Shown here piece by piece: positions 51,301 through 61,300 of a stretch of 64,000 nt of DNA (position 1 is the first letter of the stretch; every line of letters begins with the position of its first letter). Below the pieces are notes generated by a model. The model had not been told where the DNA came from. It made no database searches and worked only from the letters and a program-made list of their open reading frames with translations. This DNA is from Odontesthes bonariensis (Eukaryota > Chordata > Actinopteri > Atheriniformes > Atherinopsidae): NCBI RefSeq assembly GCF_027942865.1, contig NC_134510.1:22499209-22563208 (forward strand). The letters are read 5' to 3'. The translations under genes were made by a program, and so were the position numbers.

Positions 51301-53416
51301 AATTGACAAAAGGTGGGATCAGAGGAGGAAATGGTGTTATAGTGTTAAATTCTATCTGTGCTGAAGGTCTGTTGGTTACATGGGAAAGTAAATGGCATGA
51401 AAAAGACCCCCAGGGACATGAGCTAGCTTTAAGTTACTACAGTCACATTTCAAACAGCATGAATAGAGCTGTCACAGTATATATGCAGGAAGTTGCATGT
51501 TTCCTTTGCAATACAATAGAGAGCAAATATGCATTTCATTCCCAAATTTGGATCATAACTATGATAATTAATCAAATTAATAGTTTTTTCTATCAAGCAC
51601 ATCATAAGACCATTTCGTGCCCAAAACCCAAAGATATTCCTTAACAATAATTCTTCTTTTAAAAAGCAGCCAAGAAACTTAGTTAAAGAGTAAATGTCAC
51701 ATACGGTACAGATGTTAAGTGCTTAGCCTGAATCGTATTGAAAAAGAAACTGAAAAACACATTTTCAAGTTACTTTCTGACATAGAACAAACCCAAAAGT
51801 GTTATTTCCATAATTACAATTTCCCACAAAGACGCATCAAGAAAAACACAGGCGATAACAGATAGCTGCACACTGTCCATAGAAAAAGCATGAAAAGTAG
51901 GGTTTGCTAGTTAAATGCTGATAGACATCCAGTTTTGTTCTGTGAGCAAGCTTTTAAGGAAACCAATTAATGACACAAAATAAATCAAATGCATGACTTT
52001 GATTGAAGTGAGGGTGGGAATGCCGACTAATAAGCGCCAGTCTTATGTCTTTGGTGGTTTTCCTTTAGGGCAGTGTGAACTCAGACTCCTCTGAAGCAGG
52101 GTAAGTTCTCCTTTAATTTGCCATGTGTGGGCGGTTTACAGCCCTGATATAATCCATAACTCTTCCACTATTACAACCACCCACCTCACAGATTGTCAGT
52201 AACTCTCTGTGAACTTCCAGCAGTCTCTGTCTGAGAGCTTGAGTCTCCAGTCCCCCTCAAAATGACACACTAATTGAAGTGATGTAATGTTATGCCACGG
52301 AGGGCTGCCCGCTGGGAGCAGTGCTAGAATGGGAGGCATTGAGGAAAAAAGACACAGCCTTGAGCCATGATGCCAGCAGCCACAAGAGCAAACTTTCTAT
52401 CCCTCAGTCTGAGAAATGACTACCTTTCCATCCTGCCAGTGTCTCTGTGTGTGTGCTGCTTTGCCAAGCTGCTTCACACACACTCACACAAGGGGCTCAT
52501 AGCTGTCATAACCCATCCAAAGATGCTGGCTGCAGTGCTGTGCCGGAGCCAGATGTGACAGAAAGAACAACAAGCTACAATTTTGCAAAGACATCAGCAT
52601 GTCCTCATGCATGCCTGGGTATACAGTTCACTTCCACTCAGGTCAAGATTTCTCAGATCAGCTTTCAGGAACAAGGGAATGTTACAGCTTCTTCCAGACA
52701 ACTTTGGGGGGTTTTAACAGACTCGATTCAGCAGCATATTCAAACACTCTCAGACCAGGCATGTGATGAATTCAATGATGGTTTTTGTTTATGCAAAACA
52801 AGTATCAAACAAGTAGATTTAGCATGCAGCATAAGAACAGGGAATGCTGGGATCTGAGCTGTAAAAAAATCTCACTTTTACCACCTAAACAGAGCAAAAT
52901 TTAAAAAAAGAAATCAATAAAATACAACACTTTTTTATATTGCTCTTGAAAATGCTTCGTGATCAGCGTGAATTCGTGTTACGAAAGGACAAATTTGTGT
53001 CCCTGTAGTCTCCAAAAGAAAAGAAAAAAGACAAGAAAAATTATTGAAAATAAGTCTATACCTGCATGTTCTTCAGCTTGTGATCAGTAGCGCTGTACCT
53101 CTCACATTCCTCCATCCCTCTCCGGAGGAAGGCGTTCACAACAAAACTGTCTCCTGAGACAAGAACATGCACCGTTCAGCAGGTATAAACCTCAAACACG
53201 TAGTTTAATTCATCATTATCATTTATCAGCCATTATCAAAGAGAATTATCTACTTTCATCCTCACCTTCGGGGTTTTCTCTGCGCTTGCACGCTTTGAGA
53301 CAGAAGGATGTAAAACAGGCATCGTTAGTTTTATTGAGAGTACAAAGTTAAAATGTTGTCATTCAGCGCTGTCAGCTTAGGCATCTCTTACCATGTTTTG
53401 ACTGAAGTTTGCCCAT
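26745..53416 (-). CDS. nkd2: Naked cuticle homolog 2, Wnt/Dishevelled antagonist (complete, 10 coding exons)
   Basis: The exons (minus strand) are 53392-53416, 53266-53292, 53062-53153, 32221-32281, 31033-31160, 29961-30056, 29647-29788, 28641-28698, 28407-28528 and 26745-27367: 1,374 nt, 457 residues plus stop, with every phase matching. The product starts MGKLQSKH with the myristoylation Gly2 of the family. The EF-hand region (about 112-170) has the loop D133-F-D-N-S-G-K-V-T-K-E-D144 preceded by RQEWIFTLY; in NKD proteins this region binds the Dishevelled PDZ domain. A conserved block VDENTERRNHYLDLAG spans the exon 9 region, followed by SRSRSQEPE and a His-rich C-terminus. NKD proteins are Wnt-induced feedback inhibitors; myristoylated NKD2 is also known to coat TGF-alpha vesicles. 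Wording such as ALPPEKAEG-like and VDENTERR favours NKD2 over NKD1. Human NKD2 is 451 residues. Which teleost duplicate (a or b) cannot be told here. Confidence 0.97.
26748..26812. repeat. impure CAC/CAT trinucleotide tract encoding the NKD2 His tail
   Basis: GTG/GAT-rich on the plus strand, His codons on the minus strand, broken by Glu, Tyr and Gln codons. Confidence 0.9.
27368..28406 (-). other. nkd2 intron 9 with a Tc1 terminus fragment
   Basis: 1.04 kb. About 27583-27720 resembles the left end of the 20.1-21.3 kb Tc1 relic (TGTCATTATTTATCTAAC, AAAACTAGAATG), so it is probably a truncated copy. An A15 tract lies near 28010. No coding seen. Confidence 0.6.
28407..28528 (-). CDS. nkd2: nkd2 exon 9 (conserved NKD motif)
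   Basis: 122 nt, acceptor TATAACAG, weak donor AAG-GTCAGA. It carries YCVDENTERRNHYLDLAG and IENYTSRF, the most conserved block outside the EF-hand. Confidence 0.95.
28641..28698 (-). CDS. nkd2: nkd2 exon 8 (58 nt)
   Basis: Acceptor CATCCTCAG, weak donor CAG-GTCAAT. It encodes RCHQEEARSSDKRLSSHI, aligning with the ADRRLSAHVRR stretch of human NKD2. It was found because the phases of exons 7 and 9 do not join without it. Confidence 0.9.
28699..29646 (-). other. nkd2 intron 7
   Basis: 948 bp; no repeat or coding sequence recognised. Confidence 0.7.
29647..29788 (-). CDS. nkd2: nkd2 exon 7 (EF-hand, second half)
   Basis: 142 nt, acceptor CAATAG, donor GTAACT; it encodes DMSSLMHTIYDVVDASVNHS and KTLRVKLTVTPEP, strongly conserved in NKD1 and NKD2. 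Confidence 0.97.
29961..30056 (-). CDS. nkd2: nkd2 exon 6 (EF-hand, first half)
   Basis: 96 nt, phase 0 both ends, acceptor TTCTCAG, donor GTATGT. It encodes CDISVEDDNRQEWIFTLYDF and the metal-binding loop up to Glu143. Confidence 0.97.
30057..31032 (-). other. nkd2 intron 5
   Basis: 976 bp of unique sequence; nothing recognised beyond the splice sites. Confidence 0.7.
31033..31160 (-). CDS. nkd2: nkd2 exon 5
   Basis: 128 nt, acceptor TTGGCAG, donor GTACGT; it encodes VVLPPEKAEG and a charged stretch to SLD, matching the VALPAEKAEG segment of NKD2. Confidence 0.95.
31161..32220 (-). other. nkd2 intron 4
   Basis: 1,060 bp; AT-rich, with no coding segment that fits NKD2 or another family. 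Confidence 0.7.
32221..32281 (-). CDS. nkd2: nkd2 exon 4
   Basis: 61 nt, acceptor GTCCCAG, donor GTAGGT; it encodes EFPNGELKEGQF through CPLE, aligning with ELPNGDPKEG and CPL of human NKD2. Confidence 0.94.
34321..34349. repeat. short CACCAG hexanucleotide repeat
   Basis: About four copies of CACCAG/CACCAC directly visible in the nkd2 intron. Confidence 0.85.
36637..36671. promoter_or_regulatory. pair of TCF/LEF-like sites in nkd2 intron 3
   Basis: CTTTGAT at 36637-36643 and AACAAAG at 36665-36671 fit the WWCAAWG core, 21 bp apart. Relevant because NKD genes are Wnt targets, but a 7-bp core occurs often by chance. Confidence 0.3.
39056..39459. mobile_element. non-autonomous DNA transposon (MITE), hAT-like, with internal hairpin
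   Basis: The ends are inverted repeats: CTTAAAGACATGGTTGGTAA at 39056 and the reverse complement of CTTAAAGCTATGGTAGGTAA ending at 39459. The flanks AATTTCAT and TAGTTCAT agree at 6 of 8 positions, as an aged 8-bp target duplication would. It is about 404 bp with no coding. Inside lie a perfect 19-bp hairpin (39212-39252) and a tandem CTTGCTAGCTCT pair (39412-39435). Confidence 0.8.
39212..39252. repeat. perfect 19-bp hairpin with 3-nt loop inside the MITE
   Basis: GACCAATCCGAGATCAGCG (39212-39230) and its exact reverse complement (39234-39252), loop GGA. Confidence 0.97.
39460..40980 (-). other. nkd2 intron 3, stretch between two MITEs
   Basis: AT-rich, no recognised element. Confidence 0.6.
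40981..41090. mobile_element. 92-bp MITE with intact target-site duplication
   Basis: The element 40990-41081 begins TAGCCTAG and ends CTAGGCTA (inverted). It is flanked on both sides by CACGCTCTG (40981-40989 and 41082-41090), an exact 8-9 bp duplication as made by hAT-type transposases. The interior includes GCGGCCGC. No coding. Confidence 0.85.
41091..47600 (-). other. nkd2 intron 3, central part
   Basis: Mostly unique sequence; contains the 38-bp palindrome at 45800-45837. C- or G-rich runs near 43615, 44165 and 44350. No coding exon recognised. Confidence 0.5.
45800..45837. repeat. near-perfect 38-bp palindrome
   Basis: TAACACAGGACAC (45800-45812) pairs with GTGTCCTGTGTTA (45825-45837). 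The centre GGAAGCTTCC is itself palindromic; one A/C pair is the only mismatch. Confidence 0.95.
47601..47682 (-). repeat. fragment of the tRNA-promoter-type repeat
   Basis: Read on the minus strand it contains GGTTAGCATTGTCACCTCA and GGTTCAAATCTCGGCTGGGGCC, the promoter part of the same family as 11141-11445. Confidence 0.75.
47683..53061 (-). other. nkd2 intron 3, proximal part
   Basis: No repeat family or exon recognised. The frame at 52447-52857 (136 codons, plus strand) shows no family resemblance. Confidence 0.5.
53062..53153 (-). CDS. nkd2: nkd2 exon 3
   Basis: 92 nt, acceptor TCTCAG, donor GTATAG; it encodes GDSFVVNAFLRRGMEE and on to Gln48, matching the GDSFVASA region of human NKD2. 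Confidence 0.95.
53266..53292 (-). CDS. nkd2: nkd2 exon 2, 27-nt microexon
   Basis: Acceptor CAAAG, donor GTGAGG; 27 nt, phase 1 in and phase 1 out. It adds the basic stretch A-C-K-R-R-E-N-P-E. Skipping would keep the frame. Confidence 0.93.
53392..53416 (-). CDS. nkd2: nkd2 exon 1, coding part
   Basis: 25 coding nt: ATG in a good context (AAAATGG), reading MGKLQSKH, then a GTAAGA donor in phase 1. Gly2 is the expected N-myristoylation site. Confidence 0.95.
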
Positions 53417-53760
53417 TTTCAGGTCCTTCTTCCTTAGATCAGTAAAGGTATTCCGAAATCCGACAGGGATGAAACAGTCACTTACTCTACATGGTCACAT
53501 TGTGTTCGTTTTGCAGGAAGAAAGCTCCAACTTCATCCAAAGGCCGGTGATCCAATTGCGCGTTCATTGAAGTATCGATTATATATTAGATAATAGAATG
53601 GAAATCTGTAAAAGGATCTATGAGGAAGACGGGATCGCACTCGCTGTCTGCCCTCAGACTTAACTTCAATCCAACTGCTGTGAAACCGCTTTTACGCAGC
53701 GGGAGCGAAGAACAAGCATCAATTCAGCAGAAGACCTAAGACACTTCCGGTTATGAATCT
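53417..53760 (-). promoter_or_regulatory. nkd2: nkd2 5' leader and probable core promoter
   Basis: A consensus ETS site CCGGAAGTG (minus strand) lies at 53742-53750, about 330 bp upstream of the ATG. CG dinucleotides are denser here than in the flanks. A GTAAGT near 53484 could be the donor of a 5' UTR intron. Confidence 0.45.
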
Positions 53761-56700
53761 TAAAAAAATAAAACATAGGTGAGGCAGTGATCAGCTCATG
53801 AGGCAGTTCGATATTTAGTTACATGTGTGAGGGAATAGGGGGAATTTTTATGAAACAGTAGTTTTTCTGTTTCTGAACTACATAGATTGACAAAAGTAGA
53901 TTAAAACTCAACAGGGAGGGGCTTTTTAAAAAGTGTAATTTTTCCCATTCAAAGGTTAGCAAACACATGGTTTCTCATTGGTGACCACTTTTCAACAGCC
54001 ATCACATAATTCATAAATGAAAGAATTCATTAATGAAATAAAGATTAGTCTTATTATTTCACGAGGGATGCTGCAGTCACTACACCATTTGGTTGCTTTT
54101 GCTTCACGATTACTCACTTGACCCTTAAAAGGAAGTCTAGAATAATGACAAATAACTATTAAGATTTTGCAGGAAAAGACAAAGTTTAGACTCAGACGTT
54201 TTTGTGACATTTTTAGGTAATGAATACACTACAAGCAAGATTATCACTCTTCTCAAATGTTTTCAGTTCTAATACTTCAGTTTTAATTTTCTCCTGAAAA
54301 CATTCGAAACAGCTCAAAAGCTTCAGTCCCCGCCAAATGAAAGTTCATCCTCAAACCTGGTCATTTATGTTTCATTTTGGCAACAACTGTGAGTTATTTT
54401 GAAAGGCTAATTAGTCCGTTTTCCGGTTGTTTTTACCTCTTTGACACACTACTTACTAGTTTGGCAGCTTTTTTTGTAGCTGAGCGCTAAACCGCGTCCT
54501 CTGTTGGTTACAGTTCCTGTAAAGCCCCAATCATTGGTTTTAGCGTAGATGTACACGTCTTGTGATTATTATGTTTAGCATTTTATTTCTTGCATTACTT
54601 TGGGTCCCTTTTTGTATCACTAATCTCTCAGTCGAATAAGATGCATAAAGGTTACTTGTCTAGACCTATCTAATTGTGTCTCCACGCATAGAACTATGAT
54701 CTTACATAAGCCCAAATCAGAACAATCCTATTAATGCTGAACTACTTCAGCTCACAGTGATTCTTGCAAAGTGGAATTAATGACAGCATAATTCAATAGT
54801 GAAGTCAATGATGCCACTTGTCTGTGTGGGCACACTGACTTTAAAAATCCCCATATTTGTTTCTATTGAATGCACTCCAGATGCTAAAGATAAACTGGTT
54901 GGTCATGAACAGAACCAGGAAGGACTGTTGTACTTGAACCGAAAAAACATCAAAAGCCCTTATAGAGTTTTATGGTTTGTTTTCCTTGGCAGGTCCTTAG
55001 GACAGAGCCCAGTCTTACAACGCATGCCAAGAGTTATGAATATTCATTTACTTTGCCAACTTTCTGCTCAGTGTAAACAATGAGTGGGCTGTTAACGTTT
55101 CGAGAAAAACTCCACTCCTGTTCAGATCCAGGTGAGATTTTCCTTTGATCTTTGCATGTTATCAAGACATAAACTGTTCCTTTATGCACTGCACCCACTA
55201 CGCCACATGTTGCTGTCACAGAAAAATATGTGCTTGACCTTGTTATTGTTGACTTTTATTACTTAAAACAGAGGCGCTCTGCATGGAGGTACAAAATATA
55301 CTCTGCTACCAAGTCCTCATCTTATTTTGTGCAATGGTGGTAATGTATAGCACAACAGTGTCCCAGTTACACTCTCATTACTTGACGAATATGGAGTTCT
55401 GTTATTGCTCTTCTTCCGTCCCGTTATTTCATCTGCTGTGACTCCTCACAAATGCGGGACTCTCAGATCATCGTCTGCTGTTGACAGGATACGCAGACAT
55501 TTGCTTTGCCCACTCGTGGCAGCTGCCTTTGATCCCACTTGCTGTGCCTAATTATCACCATTTCTTCCTGCAGCCTGACTCCCAGGATTCTGCCTCTTTA
55601 GAACATACCTTTCCCTCATCCTCTTTCTCCTACACCTTGTACCATCCTGCTTAAATGGCTGTCAGACGTATGGGACACAGAAATTTTAAAAGAAATGAGA
55701 AGCATCGGTGTCTGACACAACAATTTTGACTGGAAACTGAGTTGTGGGGTTGTCTTTTAGGGGCAATGTTTGGATAAAAGCAGTGGTTTATGATCAAAGG
55801 TTGTTGTGTTGATGAAGAATTGGAAAAACCCTGGCAGCGTACGTTTTATAGACTCTCATTATGTTTTTGTGCAGAGGATGAGGATCATTATGCCAGCAAA
55901 AGTGAGGGGTATTTCTAAACTTGATTTAATCGATGAATCATGAACCTTTGAAGCCAACAATGTGCATTATAACCCCTTTAAACTTAAGAGAAATGAGTGA
56001 TAGTTTCCATAGTTTGTTTGCAGCTCTGCTAAGGTTCCTTTTAACATACCTATAAGTATTTACGTTAATCCCCTCCCTGTTTGAATCACCATTGGCACAT
56101 GCAAAGATATTCCATTGCTTTCAGCAATGTACCTGAACGAGGGTTGAAAGGATAAACATTAGACTGTTTGTTTTGTTTGGAGTTTTCTGACATTTTAAAG
56201 CTGCTTGAAACAGTGATAAAATCCTGTAACAATAAGGCTTTTGACTTTTCTTCCTTCTCTGGCTTGATTGCCTTTTAGCAGCTGCCTGTTTTTTGGACAG
56301 ACTACAGTTGAAAGAAAAAGGCCTCCAGACAGAGCAATTATGGTTTTATTTACCGGGCTGATCCCGTAGCTCTCCCTTTTCTCTCCACTTTGTGATCATT
56401 GATCAGATAAAGGCTGGGCTTCTTCCTGTGATTTATCTTGCACAAAAATATCTTTAATGAATTAAATTAGCAGGCAGCAAACAATTAGGTGTAAAACATA
56501 CTGTGGCATTAAAGGGATCATTCATACATACAGCAGTTGTGTCTCACTAACGAGGGTAATTGTGTGAGGGGAAATCCATTCAGGGATGGTTTTTATTTGA
56601 ATACAAACTTTGCGCTTTATCTTAATGATAGACCTGTGACAGGAAAAATCTACTACACCAATAAAACACCTAATATGTTGTATAAATAACCCAGGGGGTC

Positions 56701-57420
56701 CTTCAAAAAAGATGACAGTGATTGGACTGGGTATGTCTGAAGCGTGTGAATAAAGATGACTTCAATGTTTCCCTTCCTTTCACATTCAGGAACAGCCCAC
56801 AGGATCCACCTTTGAAGTGGAATGAAAAAGCATTGCCAACAACAAACAAAGGGCACATTGTCTGAACCCGGCAGCTGACATGCAGAGCACCAGAGCATTC
56901 ACAGAATGCAAAACATGTTCATGTGAACAATGGGGCCACTGATCAGTTCATGTAAACTGTGCATGGGACTGATACATTTCCAAAGCCAGTCGTCCTTCAG
57001 CTGCTTTGTTTTGAAGTAGAGTTTGTGCCCATCACATGTAAACACTCATGGTCAAACATTATAAACATGTGCCACCGTGAGTCCACGTTCAGATGCCCGT
57101 TATTGTGGCGTAATATCTGCAAATTAAGTCGCACCCTGAGCGAGTTTTTACTTCCAGTCACAGTGGGGCGTTTTGGGATATAACTAGTTATTCAGATAGA
57201 TTACAGGAGAGGGGCTCAAGCTTTGCTGGAATCTGATTTTATTATTTTTACCATTTTGACTTATTGCCCTTACTATGATTACCTTCGAACTCATAAAATA
57301 TACTGATAAAAAAAAAAAAAAGTATTTCAGATATCAAACTGTATAGCAGCATCTGTGCGCCACCAAGTGGTGCTTCGATGTGTTAAACCTCCAAAATTCC
57401 TACGTGCACTGAAGCAATCA
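53761..57420. other. intergenic region between nkd2 promoter and trip13 3' end
   Basis: 3.7 kb, AT-rich; no gene, RNA gene or repeat family recognised. Confidence 0.55.
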
Positions 57421-57424
57421 AAGA

Positions 57425-58209
57425 AACAGGAGTACAAACAACTGTTTATTACAATGTTATATACAAATATGCAATGAACATCCAAATTCAGAGTTTAAAT
57501 AGAATTTGATGTTGCTGTAAACACAGAAGTGATGTAGAAATAAAACATAAAAATAAAAACCAAGCTTGGAATACTTTGAATGAAAAAATGGGGGGGGGTA
57601 CATGAACATGCATAACATCCAAGAGAGAGGATGCATACACATCAGATCAGAGCCAAGAAAGTATGACCAGGTTACAAGAGCATTGAAAACCACAGAAATG
57701 GGAAAAAGAAAGACACATAACAGCCGTAATGCATTGTATCATGTTCACCTCATTCAGATAACTGGTTTTCTGTTAGAGAAGAAGCAACCATTTCAAATCA
57801 GATAAGAACAGCAAAACAAGTAACTAATGACAATAACACATGGCAAAAAAAATAAAAATGTCTTCATTAAAAAAATAAAAGCTGACTTTGTTGGTTAAAG
57901 CTGTTGAATATAAAACATCAAAACAGTGGGAGTGAAGACAAGCAAACATAGAAAATTCAAGCATTAGGAACCAAATCTGAAACCACAAGTCCTGAATTAA
58001 TACAGACACTTCCTTGAGTCTTTTGCATATTAGCACTGACAAGATTTCCTGAATGAAGACTTTAATGGTAAAGATAGTATTTGTTAAAACAATATTTTAG
58101 ATCTAGTGCGACCAAATGAACGCATTAAGCTTAAAAAAAACAAACAAAAATGATGTAAGATTAACAGCTGTGAACAATCGCGTGTCAGCCTTTGGGCATT
58201 GTGAGAAGC
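57425..58209 (-). other. trip13: trip13 3' UTR with AATAAA signal
   Basis: AATAAA on the minus strand (plus TTTATT at 57445-57450), followed by a T-rich stretch, gives a 3' UTR of about 0.78 kb. Confidence 0.55.
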
Positions 58210-58305
58210 TCAGACACCATTGACCAGATCAGCCGTTTCCTCCCTCTGTTTATCCACTGCTTTGCTCAAAGCCTCCAGAAACTGTTCAAGAGTTATCGAT
58301 GGTGC
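58210..58305 (-). CDS. trip13: trip13 coding exon 13
   Basis: 96 nt; [20 protein letters not shown], then the variable end NGV and TGA at 58210-58212. The C-terminus is a little shorter than in human. Confidence 0.96.
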   Translation of the reverse strand, partial: APSITLEQFLEALSKAVDKQREETADLVNGV

Positions 58306-61300
58306 CTGCAGACAAACAAACTACATTAAAATCAATCATGTCTCATTTGTACGATGCAAAAACTAAAAAAAAAGAAAAGAAAAGAAATGCTTACCTTTAC
58401 AAAGAGTGCATGGGCCAGAAATGGTAGCTTCCTGAGGGCTCTTCCACTCAAGCCTTTGCTTTTTCTGGAAAAGAAAAGAAAAACAAAGTATGAGCCTGCG
58501 GCTCCCGCTGGCAGTCCATGTTATGATGAGCAGTGATGGTGTGATTTGGGTGCTATGCATTACTGGAATGTGTACTCACAGGGCAATGCTCCTCAGGTTC
58601 AGACTGTGTTCGGACACCTCACTCTGAGCAAAGCCCATAGTTTCGAGCTCATACATGGTAAACAGCTGCTGTCGGGGGTAGATGATCTGGCACTGCAGAT
58701 ATCACGACAGCAAAAAATGAAGCTCGTTGGATTGCACGTGTTGCTCCTTGCACATCATCACAGTGAACTTAATACGATGGTTTGTTTCAAAACCCTTCTG
58801 GGATTCCAATTAAGTTGGATCTGTTTTTGTAAGATGCTGAGGTTTGTTTTGAGTAGTGGAAATGACGGGCTAATGAGATCATAAACACTCTTGAAATGAT
58901 TTATTAGTTTAGTTTCATTAGTAGTATTTATATTAGTTTAAACTCTTATCTAAGTGAGCATTAATCTTTTTTTAATTTCCTATGCCCCTATTGATAATAA
59001 ATCATGTGATATAGCAGGGTATGCATCGGGGCTGGCATGTTGTGATTGACAAGCCACTACTTGGTGTAGTTTCAGCAGTGGTCAGTCAGAGCCACAGAGA
59101 GCTCCTAACTTAAAGTTTCAGAAGACCAAGCTGACCGCACTTCTTTTGATATATGTCCCATTGACTATGTCCATCTGTGTCTGCATACCCAGTAGCTGCT
59201 ATAATACTGTCTTGTGTATAATTTCCCAGCTGGGCTGTTTCTATTGAGAAAAATACATTCTTAAGCTTTGAAATATATGTAAAGTCGGCATGCGTTCCGT
59301 AACAAAAGAATAATAACTTGAAGCAACTGTTGCCGAATTTGCACGGTCACCTTCATCAGCTCCTCAAGGCAAGAGAGGTAGATGTTATAGATGCCTTTCT
59401 CAGACGGGGGCCCGATGTACTGCTTGATGTCGGCTCTGTCCACAAATGCCAAGTCAATCTTATCTGTCACATTGGAGGTTGTCAGGATCACCACGTTGGG
59501 ATGCCTAAATAAAAGCCCCAAAGACAACACGAAACAAATATGTATGTGAACCAAACCGTGGAGGAATTTTCCAGGATAGTGAAAATAATCAAAAGTGACA
59601 CTAAGAAGGAAAATGATCTTTCTAATTTCATGCAACTTAAGTGAAGACTTCGAAGAAGGCGCTCCGGTTTCTGACCTTTTGATCTGGTCCAGCTGAGTGA
59701 GGACAGAGTTGACCACTCGAATAGCATCCGAGGGCTCCGTTCCTGCCTGGCAGGCACTCCTTGCTGCTGTCAGACTCTCCACCTAGTCATCGCAAAACAG
59801 GTCAGCAAAAAGCAGCGAACTGGGTTGACAAGAAGGCTTAAGTGAATTCTAGATTCATTTTCAGGGTATTTCCCACGCAGCAGATTTCACCTCATCAATC
59901 AGAACAAACACGAGAGCGTCTTTGTCGTCGATCAGTTGTTGGATCTTTTGAAACATCTTTGTGACCAGCTTACCACTCTGTAACAAAGAGACATAATAAC
60001 CTCCAAAAATAAACCACAAAACACCTCCTAAAACATCCTCCAGTTAAACCATTTCATACAAAAGAAGCCAGGTGTACCTCTGAGAACCACTTTGAGAATA
60101 AGCTGTGGCTGTTTATCTCCACAAATTGGCCATAAGAATACCTGCAGGGAGAAAAGTGCATGTCAGAATGAAAAGAGCAGGTGCAGCTGAAACTGAAGGC
60201 TTTTCACTGAGATGGCAGTTATCTTACCGGCTTGACAGTCTGATTGACAGTTTTTGGGCAAGAGCTTTGCACAGTGATGTTTTCCCTGTGCCTGGAGGTC
60301 CTAAATGAGCACAGACACAAATGGATTAATCATTTTTTTGTTTTCTTTTACAGACGTCTTCTGAAAGCTTCTCAATAAAGTTCTAATTAACTTACCATGA
60401 AGCAACACAACGCGATTCCATGAAATCAGGTTGCTGTCCACATTTTTGTCTGAGAAGTAAATTGTTGTTGTGACATAATCCAGGAGCTGAAGGAAAATGT
60501 CAACGAAGTAAAGTTAAGCTGTACGTAAAGTTATGCGGTTACTTTCCCTCCCTCCTCAGCTGCTGTACATAGCTTTACCTTGAATTTAACTCCAGTCTCA
60601 TATACAAGACTTTCCCAGATTCCGTGGAATTCAGCTGTCAAAAAGCAGATCAAGTCATTGAGGGGTAATATTCAGATAAGGTCAACATTTAATGAGCCAA
60701 TCACTTGATGTGAAGTATGTTCGCCACACTACTAGATATGCAGCTTGTTATAGCACCTGATGTGGAAATACGGCAAATGTAATAGCAAATGTAATGTAAC
60801 TGTTTGTAAGAGTAAAAGGTGGTTTTCATACACGTGGAGTTCAGTGTTAGAGGGCAAGTTTTGCTCATGTTGGACTTACATGGTAAATTCATAGATTCCA
60901 GATTCCCACAGCAGCAAAAAAAAACAAATAGCCGACAGAAACGCATCAAACTACTCCAGCTGTGTAATTAAGGCCACTGGAATGGCTTCATATTCTAAAC
61001 ATTTTTCAACCATATCTATTTCACCACAGGCTCTTTACACAGAACTCCTCATGCATTAGAGGAGAGTGTTTTCTAATACGCCGAGGGTCTTCAATCAGTG
61101 TATTCAATCATGTTTTTGGTAAAAATACAATGGTTTGCAACATACTGGGCATATACATGAATGATTCAATGAATACATTAATCTGTGATGGAACAACAAA
61201 CGGTTAACAGGCACCTATGAAGGCTACAGGGAGCGTCCTCCAGGCCTTTCCTCTTTTTTTAAAAATTGCTCATGATGGAAGGACAATGTTTTCCAATCAC

